The notes under the pieces: generated by a model | Seen by the model: only the letters and a program-made list of their open reading frames with translations | Told to the model about the DNA's origin: nothing | Database searches by the model: none | Part shown: piece after piece, positions 1-5,935 of the stretch | Layout of the letters: each line of letters begins with the position of its first letter | How positions within the stretch are numbered: the stretch's first letter is position 1 | Translations under genes and position numbers: made by a program | Origin: Christensenellaceae bacterium | GTDB lineage: Bacteria > Bacillota > Clostridia > Christensenellales > Aristaeellaceae | Direction: 5' to 3' | DNA: 6,065 nucleotides | Assembly (NCBI GenBank): GCA_017881705.1 | Contig: JADGQP010000010.1 | Location: 1 to 6,065 of the forward strand

Positions 1-146
1 CGGCGATGAGCCTGAACGGGCTTAGCTGGGACAGCCTCACCGTGCCGGTGGACGGCGGTTACCGGGCGCAGACGATCGCGGGGATGGACGTGCTGGCACC
101 TGATTTGGAACGCAACCGCAACGCGATCGCGGATTTTTTACAGTAA
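1..146 (+). CDS. C-terminal end of a probable LCP (LytR-CpsA-Psr) family protein, partial
   Basis: An open frame enters from the left edge (codons start at base 3) and ends at TAA 144-146, giving the last 47 residues. They include a 'tvPvdGgYraqtiaGMdVLapDlerNr' pattern and end in ADFLQ. This matches my memory of the end of clostridial LCP domains: a proline-valine strand, a GM-V-L-x-x-D step and a final short helix ending in a phenylalanine-leucine pair. LCP proteins are membrane-anchored enzymes outside the cell that transfer undecaprenyl-linked glycopolymers to peptidoglycan or protein. The catalytic arginines and the N-terminal membrane helix lie outside the window. It converges with the FAD protein gene, leaving only five bases between the stop codons. 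The family call rests on a short tail and could be wrong; that a protein-coding end is present is more certain. Confidence 0.6.
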   Translation, partial: AMSLNGLSWDSLTVPVDGGYRAQTIAGMDVLAPDLERNRNAIADFLQ

Positions 147-151
147 GCGCG

Positions 152-1567
152 TCAGATTTTGCTTACGATGTCGTCCGCTACGGCCATGCCGGTTACGCTG
201 GCCTGCATGAGCCCGCGGGTGATGCCCGCGCCGTCGCCGATGGTATACAGGCCCTTGATCTCCGTTTCAAAATTATTGCCCACCAGCACCTTGCTGGAGT
301 AGAATTTCACTTCTACCCCGTAAAGCAGGGTGTTTTGGCTGTACAGGCCCGGAGCGAGGTGATCGAACGCGCGCAGCGCCTCGATAATGCTGGTTAGGTG
401 CCTGGCAGGCAGCACAAAGCTCAGGTCCCCCGGCACGGCGGTGGACAGCGTGGGGACTGTGGTGGATTTTTTTAGCCTGCTCGCGTCGGTGCGGCGGCCC
501 TTGAGCAGATCGCCCAAACGCTGCACCATAATAGGTCCGCCGGTGAGCATGTTGCCCAACTGCGCGATATAACGGCCGTATTCGATCGGCTGGTTGAATG
601 GCTCGGTAAACGAGGTGCTTACCAAAAGCGCAAAGTTGGTGTTGCCCGTGCGCCTGGCGGGATCCTCGTAGCTGTGGCCGTTTACCACGGCGATGCCGCC
701 CTCGTAATGCTCCTGGCTCACCTCGCCGCCCGGATTCATGCAGAAGGTGCGCACTTTATTTTCATAGGTGTCGCTGAAATACACCAGCTTGGCTTCGTAC
801 AAGTCGGTGGTCAGCGCGTCCATAATGGAGTTGGGCACTTCCACGCGAACGCCGATATCCACCTCGTTGTTTTTGGTGCGCAGGCCCAGCCTGCCGACGG
901 TTTCGGAAAGCCATTGCGCGCCGCCGCGCCCGGGGGCGGCGATTACGTACGGTGCGTTGGCCACGAAGGCTTCGCCGTTTCTGGGCTGGATACGCGCGCC
1001 TGTAACCTGCCCGTTTTCCACCAGAATTTCCTGCGCGGTGGTCAGCTCCATAAAGGTGGTGTTCGTTTTTTCCACCAGATGGTCATGCATCGCGCCCAGC
1101 ACCGGCCCGGCGTTTTCCGTGCCCAGGTGACGGACGGGGCAGGGGATGAGGCGGATGTTGTAACGGCTGGCCTGGTAGGCGATCTCCTCCACGCGGCGGT
1201 CGTCGCTGCCGTGCACGGTGGGGCTTGCGCCGAAACGCAGGTAAATATCGTCCGCGCGCTTGATGTACTCCATAGCGCGCTTGTGGCCCATGTATTCGCT
1301 GATCTGCCCGCCGACATCGTCGGACAGGCTCAGTTTCCCGTCGCTGAACGCACCCGCTCCGGCCCAGCCGTGCACGATGGCGCAGGGGTCGCAATGGGCG
1401 CATTGGCCGTTGATGCGAGCGGGACACGCGCGGTACTTGATCTGCCGCCCCGTATCCACGATCAGTACGCGGCTGTCCGGCTTGCGCTCGGTCAATTCCA
1501 GCGCGGTAAAGATGCCCGCGGGCCCCGCGCCGATGATAATTGCGTCGTATTGGTGGTTGTCGTTCAT
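152..1567 (-). CDS. FAD-dependent dehydrogenase, COG2509-type NAD(P)/FAD oxidoreductase
   Basis: The protein has 471 residues. The N-terminus carries a Rossmann dinucleotide-binding strand and loop, YDAIIIGAGPAG, with the GxGxxG at residues 13-18 and an acidic residue (D38) ending the second strand, as expected for FAD ribose binding. A cysteine cluster follows (C48, C56, C59, C62), then GWAGAGAFSDGKL (67-79), typical of this family. Near the C-terminus, IGDGAGITRGLMQAS (GDGAG at 444-448) is the second FAD contact. Family members are soluble, predicted flavoproteins whose substrate is not established, so no reaction is assigned. The start ATG at 1565-1567 is preceded by AAAGGAG (1574-1580) with a six-base spacer, which fixes the start. 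The gene lies 39 bases downstream of trpS and is probably co-transcribed with it. Length and motifs look complete, with no frameshift. Confidence 0.9.
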   Translation of the reverse strand: MNDNHQYDAIIIGAGPAGIFTALELTERKPDSRVLIVDTGRQIKYRACPARINGQCAHCDPCAIVHGWAGAGAFSDGKLSLSDDVGGQISEYMGHKRAMEYIKRADDIYLRFGASPTVHGSDDRRVEEIAYQASRYNIRLIPCPVRHLGTENAGPVLGAMHDHLVEKTNTTFMELTTAQEILVENGQVTGARIQPRNGEAFVANAPYVIAAPGRGGAQWLSETVGRLGLRTKNNEVDIGVRVEVPNSIMDALTTDLYEAKLVYFSDTYENKVRTFCMNPGGEVSQEHYEGGIAVVNGHSYEDPARRTGNTNFALLVSTSFTEPFNQPIEYGRYIAQLGNMLTGGPIMVQRLGDLLKGRRTDASRLKKSTTVPTLSTAVPGDLSFVLPARHLTSIIEALRAFDHLAPGLYSQNTLLYGVEVKFYSSKVLVGNNFETEIKGLYTIGDGAGITRGLMQASVTGMAVADDIVSKI

Positions 1568-1590
1568 AAAATACTCCTTTACAGCGGTCA

Positions 1591-1606
1591 GGGAGGAGGG
1601 GGAGGG
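1591..1606 (+). repeat. Polypurine tract (minus-strand mRNA: CCUCC-rich) between trpS and the FAD gene
   Basis: The plus strand reads GGGAGGAGGGGGAGGG directly beside the trpS stop codon. In the minus-strand transcript this is a C/U tract containing CUCCU, which is complementary to the AGGAG of the FAD gene's ribosome binding site 11-21 bases further on. A five-pair stem could partly hide that site. There are only three runs of three or more G, so a classical three-layer G-quadruplex is not predicted. A regulatory role is inference only. Confidence 0.4.
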
Positions 1607-2629
1607 TTACGCCTTGCCGTGCGGGGCGAGGCCGACTTTATGCTTTACCTTGTCAAGCGTTCGGTTGGCGCGAACCGAAGCGCGTTCCGCGTTGCGATCC
1701 AGTATGGCCTGCAGGGTGGCTTTATCGGCCATGATGCGGGCATACTCGGCCTGGATAGGCGCGAGCGCTTCAATAACGCACTCGGCCGTACGGGTTTTTA
1801 GTTCGCCGTAGCCCTTGCCGGACAGTTCGTTCACCAGCTTGTCCATCGAGTCGCCGGTGAGCACGGAAAGGATAGAAAGCAGGTTGCTCACGCCAGGTTT
1901 ATTTTCCGGATCGAAGCGGATATCGCCGTCGCTGTCCGTAACGGCGCGTTTCAGCTTGCGGCGGATGTCCTCCGGCTTGTCTAAAATGCCGACATAGGTT
2001 TCCTCGGGGTCGGATTTGCTCATTTTGCGCGCAGGTTCCTGCAGGCTCATCACCCGGCTGCCCACCTTGCCGATGTACGCGTCCGGAATGGTGAACACGT
2101 CGCCGTACAGGGCGTTGAAACGCTGGGCGATATCGCGCGTGATTTCCAAATGCTGCTTCTGATCCGCGCCGATGGGGACCAGATGGGTCTGGTACAACAG
2201 AATGTCCGCGGCCATCAGCACGGGGTAGGTGAGGAGACCCGCGTTGATGTTATCGGCGTGCTTGGCACACTTGTCCTTATACTGGGTCATGCGCTGCAGT
2301 TCGCCCAAGTAGGTATATTTGCTTAAAATCCACGACAGCTCCGCATGCGCGCTTACGTGGCTCTGGCAGAAAATCAGGCTCTTGTCCGGATCCAGACCCA
2401 CGGCCATATAGATGGCCGCGATTTCCAGGCAGCGCCTGCGAAGCTGCGCCGCTTCCTGCCGCACGGTGAGGGTGTGCAGATCTACCACGCAGTAAACGCA
2501 GTCGTAATCGTCCTCCAGCAGTTTAAAATTGCGGAGTGCGCCGATATAGTTGCCAAGCGTGAGCATGCCTGAAGGTTGGATGCCGGAAAAGATAACGGGC
2601 TTGTGTTCCACGGTGGGTTGGGTCTGCAT
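1607..2629 (-). CDS. trpS: Tryptophanyl-tRNA synthetase
   Basis: This is a 340-residue class I aminoacyl-tRNA synthetase, close to the usual 330-340 of bacterial TrpRS. It charges tRNA(Trp) with tryptophan using ATP in the cytoplasm. The N-terminal FSGIQPSGMLTLGNYIGA region (14-31) contains the HIGH-equivalent TLGN at 24-27; threonine in place of the usual histidine is a common TrpRS variant. YPVLMAADILLYQ (135-147) carries the aspartate expected to contact the tryptophan amine or indole. PIGADQKQHLE (152-162) is the conserved active-site segment, and KMSKS lies at 202-206. The start ATG (2627-2629) has a strong AAAGGAGG site (2638-2645) with an eight-base spacer. The 63-base gap upstream is too short for a T-box leader, so Trp-responsive T-box control immediately before the gene is not supported; transcription probably comes from upstream genes or from a promoter inside the GNAT gene. 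The FAD oxidoreductase follows after 39 bases. Confidence 0.97.
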   Translation of the reverse strand: MQTQPTVEHKPVIFSGIQPSGMLTLGNYIGALRNFKLLEDDYDCVYCVVDLHTLTVRQEAAQLRRRCLEIAAIYMAVGLDPDKSLIFCQSHVSAHAELSWILSKYTYLGELQRMTQYKDKCAKHADNINAGLLTYPVLMAADILLYQTHLVPIGADQKQHLEITRDIAQRFNALYGDVFTIPDAYIGKVGSRVMSLQEPARKMSKSDPEETYVGILDKPEDIRRKLKRAVTDSDGDIRFDPENKPGVSNLLSILSVLTGDSMDKLVNELSGKGYGELKTRTAECVIEALAPIQAEYARIMADKATLQAILDRNAERASVRANRTLDKVKHKVGLAPHGKA

Positions 2630-2692
2630 GGTGGGTTCCTCCTTTGATCTGGCCGGAGCATTGCGCTCCGAAAGCCTCGAAAACGGGGCGGA
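2630..2692 (-). other. GNAT-trpS intergenic gap with a small hairpin
   Basis: These 63 bases hold the trpS ribosome binding site and a perfect six-pair stem (CGGAGC at 2654-2659, GCTCCG at 2665-2670) around a five-base loop. No T-run follows the stem on either strand, so it is not called a terminator. No clear -35/-10 pair is visible. It may be chance, an mRNA processing site or a weak structure in the trpS leader. Confidence 0.3.
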
Positions 2693-3250
2693 TTAGCGGT
2701 TGAAATAATCCTTTGCAAGAATGCCGTACAGGGTATAATCGCAAAGACCCTGGTTGTTGCGGTCGGCCTGGCGCATGGTGCCCTCTTTAATCATGCCGCA
2801 ATGGGCCATGACCCGGCCGGAGTTGGGGTTGTTGGGATCGTGGCGGGAATCCACGCGGTTTACGCCCACATCCTCAAAGAAAAACCGCAGCATTTCGCTT
2901 AGCACCTCGCTGGTATAGCCCTGATGCCACCATCGCCTGCCGATGCAGTAGCCGATATGTACGGATTGCACGTTCTCATCCACTTTCACGGCCGCGATAC
3001 TGCCGATGGGTTCGCCGACGGCCTTGGGCACGATGGCCCACTGGTAAAAATCCGGCTCGCGGTACAGCGCAACCCATTCCGCGGTCACCTTTTCGGAGGT
3101 TTCCACATCCGGGTGCGCGGGCCAGGTGAGATATTTCGTCACTTCCGGGTCGCTTGCCCAGTTGCGAAACATCACCGGTGCGTCCGCAAGCGTGAAGGGG
3201 CGTAAAATCAGGCGCTCCGTGGTCAGCGTTTGGGTGCCCAGGTGGTTCAT
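2693..3250 (-). CDS. GNAT family N-acetyltransferase, RimJ/RimL-like
   Basis: The protein has 185 residues and a full single-domain GNAT fold. It opens with LTTERLILRPFTLADA (9-24), the usual first strand of the RimJ/RimL branch. The acetyl-CoA pyrophosphate-binding loop is RRWWHQGYTSEVL (105-117), where the family consensus is R/Q-x-x-G-x-G/A; the second glycine is replaced here by threonine, a common variant in this branch. The C-terminal HDPNNPNSGRVMAHCGMIKEG stretch (137-157) is the family's D-x-N-x-x-S-x-x-V-M-x-x-x-G-M-x-x-E-G signature. Members acetylate protein N-termini or small amines using acetyl-CoA; the substrate cannot be read from sequence. The start ATG (3248-3250) has AAGGGAG (3261-3267) upstream with a rather long ten-base spacer, and this site overlaps the stop codon of the preceding transporter gene, suggesting coupled translation. 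Confidence 0.9.
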   Translation of the reverse strand: MNHLGTQTLTTERLILRPFTLADAPVMFRNWASDPEVTKYLTWPAHPDVETSEKVTAEWVALYREPDFYQWAIVPKAVGEPIGSIAAVKVDENVQSVHIGYCIGRRWWHQGYTSEVLSEMLRFFFEDVGVNRVDSRHDPNNPNSGRVMAHCGMIKEGTMRQADRNNQGLCDYTLYGILAKDYFNR

Positions 3251-3265
3251 GGTTCGTCCGCTCCC

Positions 3266-3607
3266 TTACTTTATAAACAGGGTCATTGCGATACCGGCGA
3301 TGATCAGCGCGTTGCCGGCCAGCTTTTTCGCGGTGAATTTTTCCTTCAGGAACAGCGCGCCCAGCACCATCACGTACAGGAACCCGCTGGCTTCCAGCAC
3401 ACCCGCCACGGAAAGGTCTAGGGTTTGCAGCGCGACCACGTTGAGCGCCATGCAGCCGAAAAACAACACGTAAGCGAAAATCACCAGGGGGTTAAAGTAT
3501 AGCCGTACGCCCGAATATTTCGGGTTGTCCGCCGCCTTTTTAAGCATCAGCTGGGACGCAGCCGAAACCAACGGAGTGAACAGGTAGATAATCGCGCCGC
3601 TATTCAT
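3266..3607 (-). CDS. Half-size DMT/EamA membrane protein, second of a pair (ArnE-like)
   Basis: The protein has 113 residues and four predicted membrane helices (roughly 4-22, 40-60, 66-87, 94-112), the size and layout of SMR/ArnE-type half transporters in the drug/metabolite superfamily. SAASQLMLKKA (15-25) after the first helix and FLKEKFTAKKLAGNALIIAG (86-105) over the last loop and helix are EamA-type features, including the conserved Glu-Lys before the final helix. It starts inside the preceding transporter gene: ATGAATAG shares the start of this gene with the TAG of the other. Only a weak GGTGAG-like site precedes the start, so translational coupling is likely. The two proteins probably form a heterodimer in the cytoplasmic membrane. 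Beside an ArnC-like glycosyltransferase, a polyprenyl-phosphate-sugar flippase is the best guess; a small-molecule exporter is the alternative. Confidence 0.85.
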   Translation of the reverse strand: MNSGAIIYLFTPLVSAASQLMLKKAADNPKYSGVRLYFNPLVIFAYVLFFGCMALNVVALQTLDLSVAGVLEASGFLYVMVLGALFLKEKFTAKKLAGNALIIAGIAMTLFIK

Positions 3608-4001
3608 GCTCGCTCACCACCAGCCACACGCCCGCCAGCACCACCACGATGCCCAGGGCCTTGCCAAGCGTAAGGCTTTCGCCAAAAAAGATCAATCCGA
3701 ACAAACAGGTCCATAGGGTGCAAACCGCCTTGTTGCTATAGGCGAAGGTGAGCGGCATCCGTTTGAGCGTTTGCTGCCAGAGCACGGCATAGCCGCCCAG
3801 GGTAAGCGTTTCCAGCACCAGAAAGATCAGCGTGGGGGACAGGTCGCGTATGGCCAGGTTGCGCCCCGCCGCCTTGGCGAAAACGCTGGCAACCGCGTAC
3901 AGGAATAACGTTACGTGTAAAAGTAAAAAATCCTTCGTGGGAACGCGCGACCCTCGCGCCTGAACCGGAAGGTTCCCGGCCGTATTGTTTTCGGGTGTCA
4001 T
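3600..4001 (-). CDS. Half-size DMT/EamA membrane protein, first of a pair (ArnF-like)
   Basis: I place the start at the ATG of 3999-4001, giving 133 residues. AAGGAG (4011-4016) sits nine bases upstream of it. The farther in-frame ATG at 4032-4034 has no ribosome binding site and lies within the end of the inserted MITE-like element, so it is rejected. After a polar 22-residue N-terminus come four predicted membrane helices (about 24-43, 57-77, 84-105, 112-128). MPLTFAYSNKAVCTLW (82-97) and FGESLTLGKALGIVVVLAG (106-124) are characteristic of the EamA/SMR-like DMT fold. The stop overlaps the start of the second half-size transporter by eight bases, so the two are expected in fixed stoichiometry. 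Family knowledge (ArnE/ArnF, paired SMR proteins) suggests a heterodimeric carrier; flipping a lipid-linked sugar made by the upstream GT2 enzyme is inferred from context. Confidence 0.85.
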   Translation of the reverse strand: MTPENNTAGNLPVQARGSRVPTKDFLLLHVTLFLYAVASVFAKAAGRNLAIRDLSPTLIFLVLETLTLGGYAVLWQQTLKRMPLTFAYSNKAVCTLWTCLFGLIFFGESLTLGKALGIVVVLAGVWLVVSEHE

Positions 4002-4010
4002 GCCGCCCAA

Positions 4011-4016
4011 CTCCTT
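4011..4016 (-). promoter_or_regulatory. Ribosome binding site deciding the start of the first half-size transporter
   Basis: The minus strand reads AAGGAG, nine bases before the ATG at 3999-4001. It is the only good Shine-Dalgarno match near either candidate start and lies outside the inserted element, in what would have been the original intergenic gap. Confidence 0.8.
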
Positions 4017-4026
4017 GCCGTGCCGT

Positions 4027-4039
4027 ATACTCATTCAAA
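4027..4039 (+). repeat. Left terminal inverted repeat of the MITE-like element
   Basis: ATACTCATTCAAA, an exact reverse complement of 4175-4187. The TA at 4028-4029 is the possible target-site copy. It supplies the spurious upstream ATG (minus strand, 4032-4034) in frame with the first transporter gene. Confidence 0.85.
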
Positions 4040-4174
4040 ATATGAAGTGCATTGGTCTTGCGGTTATTTTGTACTATGGCTTTGCCCGGAAATCTCGACG
4101 TAGTCATCGCTACGCCTTCAATTCCTCTCCGCGCATTAGTGCAAAATCCCACGCAAGCCCTTCCGCATTCATCA

Positions 4175-4187
4175 TTTGAATGAGTAT
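4175..4187 (-). repeat. Right terminal inverted repeat of the MITE-like element
   Basis: TTTGAATGAGTAT on the plus strand, the exact inverted copy of 4027-4039. The outermost base overlaps the last base of the TAA stop codon of the WecD-like acetyltransferase gene, and the TA at 4185-4186 is the other candidate target-site copy. Confidence 0.85.
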
Positions 4188-4924
4188 TACAGGTGCTTAA
4201 CGTAGGTATATTCCGTATCGGTAATCGCAGCGCCCGCGTTTACATACACGCGCAGCACCTTGAAGTTGTTGCTCACGATGGTGGAGGCGAGCCGTTCGCA
4301 CGGCCAGGTAAAGCAGGTATCCAACGTTTTCTTGTGCAGCAGCGCACCCATGCCGCGGTCGCGTTCCTCATCGTACAGGCCCATCAGCACCGGGTCCACG
4401 GTGCGATCGTCCACACGCTTTATCACAAAAAAACCGAAGGCGCGCCCGCTGCCGTATACTTCGTAGAGCTTGCCGCCGTTTTCAGCCAGCTGCCGCAGCC
4501 AGTTGGCGTAACGGTTGCCGGACTGCGCCAGGGTGAAAGCGGGGTCGATGGACACGCGGTCGCTTTTAAACACGCCGCCGCGGCGTACCTGTTCGTTCAC
4601 CTGCTCGCGCTGGGTGGCTTGCGTACATTCCGTAACGTTCAGCCCGCGGTCGAAGCGCGCCACGTCGTCCGGCATATGGTAATCGCTAGCCTTGAGCGTT
4701 ACGTGAAAAACCGTTTCCACGAACGTGTAGCCGAGATTGGGCAAGCCGAACAGCCAATCGGCGCTATTGACCGGCGTTTTCACCACCAGGTACTGCGCGC
4801 CCAGCCCAACCAGCCGCCGTTCCTCGCGTTCGTAATCCGTAACAGTATCGTCCGGATCGGGGCGTATTTCGTAGGCGTTCACGTTCAGGTTGTTTTTTTC
4901 AAACTCGGCGTGAACGGTTTTCAT
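4187..4924 (-). CDS. GNAT family acetyltransferase, WecD/FdtC-like
   Basis: The protein has 245 residues: an N-terminal region of about 115 residues without a motif I can name, then a GNAT domain. DRVSIDPAF (122-130) followed by GNRYANWL (136-143) is the segment that in WecD-like enzymes precedes the acetyl-CoA domain (RY-x-NW). RAFGFFVIKRVDD (161-173) is a core strand. ERDRGMGALLHK (187-198) is the acetyl-CoA loop R-x-x-G-x-G (R188, G191, G193). STIVSNNFKVLRVYVNAGA (214-232) is the usual N-x-x-V-x-x-x-Y-x-x-x-G ending. Relatives such as WecD and FdtC acetylate amino groups of nucleotide-linked amino sugars for surface glycans. The amino-sugar substrate here is inferred from similarity and from the GT2 neighbour, which it overlaps by ATGA. 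An AAAGGA site (4934-4939) lies nine bases before the start. The insertion of a MITE-like element directly after its stop has not shortened the frame. Confidence 0.8.
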   Translation of the reverse strand: MKTVHAEFEKNNLNVNAYEIRPDPDDTVTDYEREERRLVGLGAQYLVVKTPVNSADWLFGLPNLGYTFVETVFHVTLKASDYHMPDDVARFDRGLNVTECTQATQREQVNEQVRRGGVFKSDRVSIDPAFTLAQSGNRYANWLRQLAENGGKLYEVYGSGRAFGFFVIKRVDDRTVDPVLMGLYDEERDRGMGALLHKKTLDTCFTWPCERLASTIVSNNFKVLRVYVNAGAAITDTEYTYVKHL

Positions 4925-5889
4925 TGCGCGTCGTCCTTTCGCTCGCCAACGCCGCGGCGATCAATCACGTTTCGCACCACATACTGCGGACAACGGTTAA
5001 TGCTCAGGTAGATACGCCCGATGTACTCGCCCACGATGCCGATCAGCGCGATGATTATGCCGCCCAGTACCAGCATGACCGCGATGGTGGACGACCAGCC
5101 GGATTCAATGGCTGGGTTTATGATTTTACGAACCACCGTGACGATGGCGAACACGAAGCCTGCCACCGCGGTAATCCAGCCCAGGTAATTGGCAAAGCGC
5201 AGGGGCTTGATGGAAAACGCCGTAACCCCGTTGGTCCAAAGCGATATCAGCTTGCGCAGCGTATAGCCGCTGCGGCCCTGCAACCGCGGCCGGTGTGTGA
5301 CCGGGACATTACAGTAGCGGCTTACGCTTTGAAAAAGCAGGCCGGTAATGTAGGGAAAAGGGTTGGGATACTGCAGGGCGGAATCCACCACGAAGCGCTG
5401 GCAGGCAAAATAGCTGTTGGCCTTCAAACCGCGCGGCTGGGCGAAGAAAAAATGGTTGCAGGCGGCGTTGAAGCGGCTGCCAAGGTTGCGAAGAGCGTTC
5501 TGCCTACGTTTGGGGTATTCCGCGTATACGATATCGTAGCCTTCCAGCACTTTATCCACGAGCTTGAAACACTCGTCGGCGGGGGTTTGGCCGTCGTCGT
5601 CCAGGCAGATTACGATATCGCCCCGCACGCGGGAGAAACCGGCCATCAGCGCGCTGTGCTGGCCGAAATTGCGGCTCAAGTTGACAAACACGATCTGCGG
5701 GTACCGCTCGCACAGGCCCGCGATCACCTGAGAGACATTGTCGGGGCTGCCGTCGTTAACAAGCACGATTTCGTACTCGAATTCCGATGCGCGCTTCTCC
5801 ACTGTACTGACGATTTCCGCCACCACGGCGCCGATGGTGTCCGCACTGCGGTAGCAGGGAACCACGAAGGAAAGTAAAGTCTTTGGCAT
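4921..5889 (-). CDS. GT2 family glycosyltransferase, ArnC/DPM1-like polyprenyl-phosphate type
   Basis: The protein has 322 residues. The N-terminal GT-A domain begins LSFVVPCYRSADTIG (6-20), followed by VLVNDGSPDN (42-51) with the nucleotide-binding aspartate, LSRNFGQHSALMAGF (71-85) and the metal-binding DDD in ICLDDDGQ (94-101). QGRSGYTLRKL (204-214) is the conserved late catalytic/acceptor segment of DPM1/ArnC/GtrB enzymes. Two C-terminal membrane helices (about 233-253 and 269-291) and GEYIGRIYLSIN (287-298) followed by PQYVV match the membrane-anchored GtrB/ArnC branch. Such enzymes move a sugar from a nucleotide donor to polyprenyl phosphate on the cytoplasmic membrane face; the sugar is not readable from sequence. 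The start at 5887-5889 has AAGAGGTG (5894-5901) close upstream. It overlaps the WecD-like gene (ATGA) and sits 37 bases after the LuxC-like gene. Confidence 0.93.
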   Translation of the reverse strand: MPKTLLSFVVPCYRSADTIGAVVAEIVSTVEKRASEFEYEIVLVNDGSPDNVSQVIAGLCERYPQIVFVNLSRNFGQHSALMAGFSRVRGDIVICLDDDGQTPADECFKLVDKVLEGYDIVYAEYPKRRQNALRNLGSRFNAACNHFFFAQPRGLKANSYFACQRFVVDSALQYPNPFPYITGLLFQSVSRYCNVPVTHRPRLQGRSGYTLRKLISLWTNGVTAFSIKPLRFANYLGWITAVAGFVFAIVTVVRKIINPAIESGWSSTIAVMLVLGGIIIALIGIVGEYIGRIYLSINRCPQYVVRNVIDRRGVGERKDDAQ

Positions 5890-5913
5890 AGTACACCTCT
5901 TAGCCGGTTAAAT

Positions 5914-5935
5914 GCGGCGGTTTGTGTTACGCCGC
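5914..5935 (-). other. Hairpin spanning the LuxC-like stop codon
   Basis: GCGGCG and CGCCGC form a six-pair all-GC stem around a ten-base loop that contains the TAA of the upstream gene. On the minus strand it is followed by ATTTAACC, not by a U-run, so it is not a convincing intrinsic terminator. It could act as a partial attenuator or be chance in GC-rich DNA. Confidence 0.3.

Larger units (their letters stand above)
4027..4187. mobile_element. MITE-like palindromic element between operon genes
   Basis: The element is 161 bp with perfect 13-bp inverted ends (ATACTCATTCAAA). Each end contains TA (4028-4029 and 4185-4186), compatible with a TA target duplication as made by IS630/Tc1-mariner enzymes. 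Homology between the arms continues inward at matching distances: CTTGCG at 4057-4062 against its complement at 4152-4157, ATTTTGTACTA (4066-4076) against the complement of 4137-4147 (10 of 11), and CGTAG/CTACG (4099-4103, 4110-4114) around a six-base central loop. It encodes no plausible transposase, so it would need one supplied in trans. It looks more AT-rich than the genes around it. Its right end touches the stop codon of the WecD-like gene; taking out one copy leaves a 28-base gap containing the next gene's ribosome binding site. Transcribed, it would fold into a long imperfect hairpin. The family name and transposase partner are unknown to me. Confidence 0.8.

Noticed and set aside
1591..1606. 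G-quadruplex
   Set aside because: Only three runs of three or more G, so the standard four-run pattern is not met.
674..1801. Long plus-strand open frame antisense to the FAD protein and trpS
   Set aside because: It overlaps two clearly recognised minus-strand genes, its composition (rich in Ala, Val, Gly, His) is that of a mirrored high-GC frame, and no family motif is seen.
2654..2670. Hairpin upstream of trpS as a terminator
   Set aside because: A stem is present but no T-run follows on either strand.
3736..4152. 138-residue minus-strand frame running through the MITE-like element and into the transporter gene
   Set aside because: It uses the wrong frame for the transporter, and its N-terminus is only the translated mobile element.
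4042..4179. 45-codon plus-strand small frame inside the MITE-like element
   Set aside because: No ribosome binding site, and the sequence is explained by the palindrome; a small peptide cannot be supported.
4193..5011. 272-residue plus-strand open frame opposite the WecD-like gene
   Set aside because: Shadow of the real minus-strand gene; no recognisable domain.
4924..5877. 317-residue plus-strand open frame opposite the GT2 gene
   Set aside because: It mirrors the GT2 coding frame almost exactly; no motif is seen and it starts within the GT2 gene's own end.
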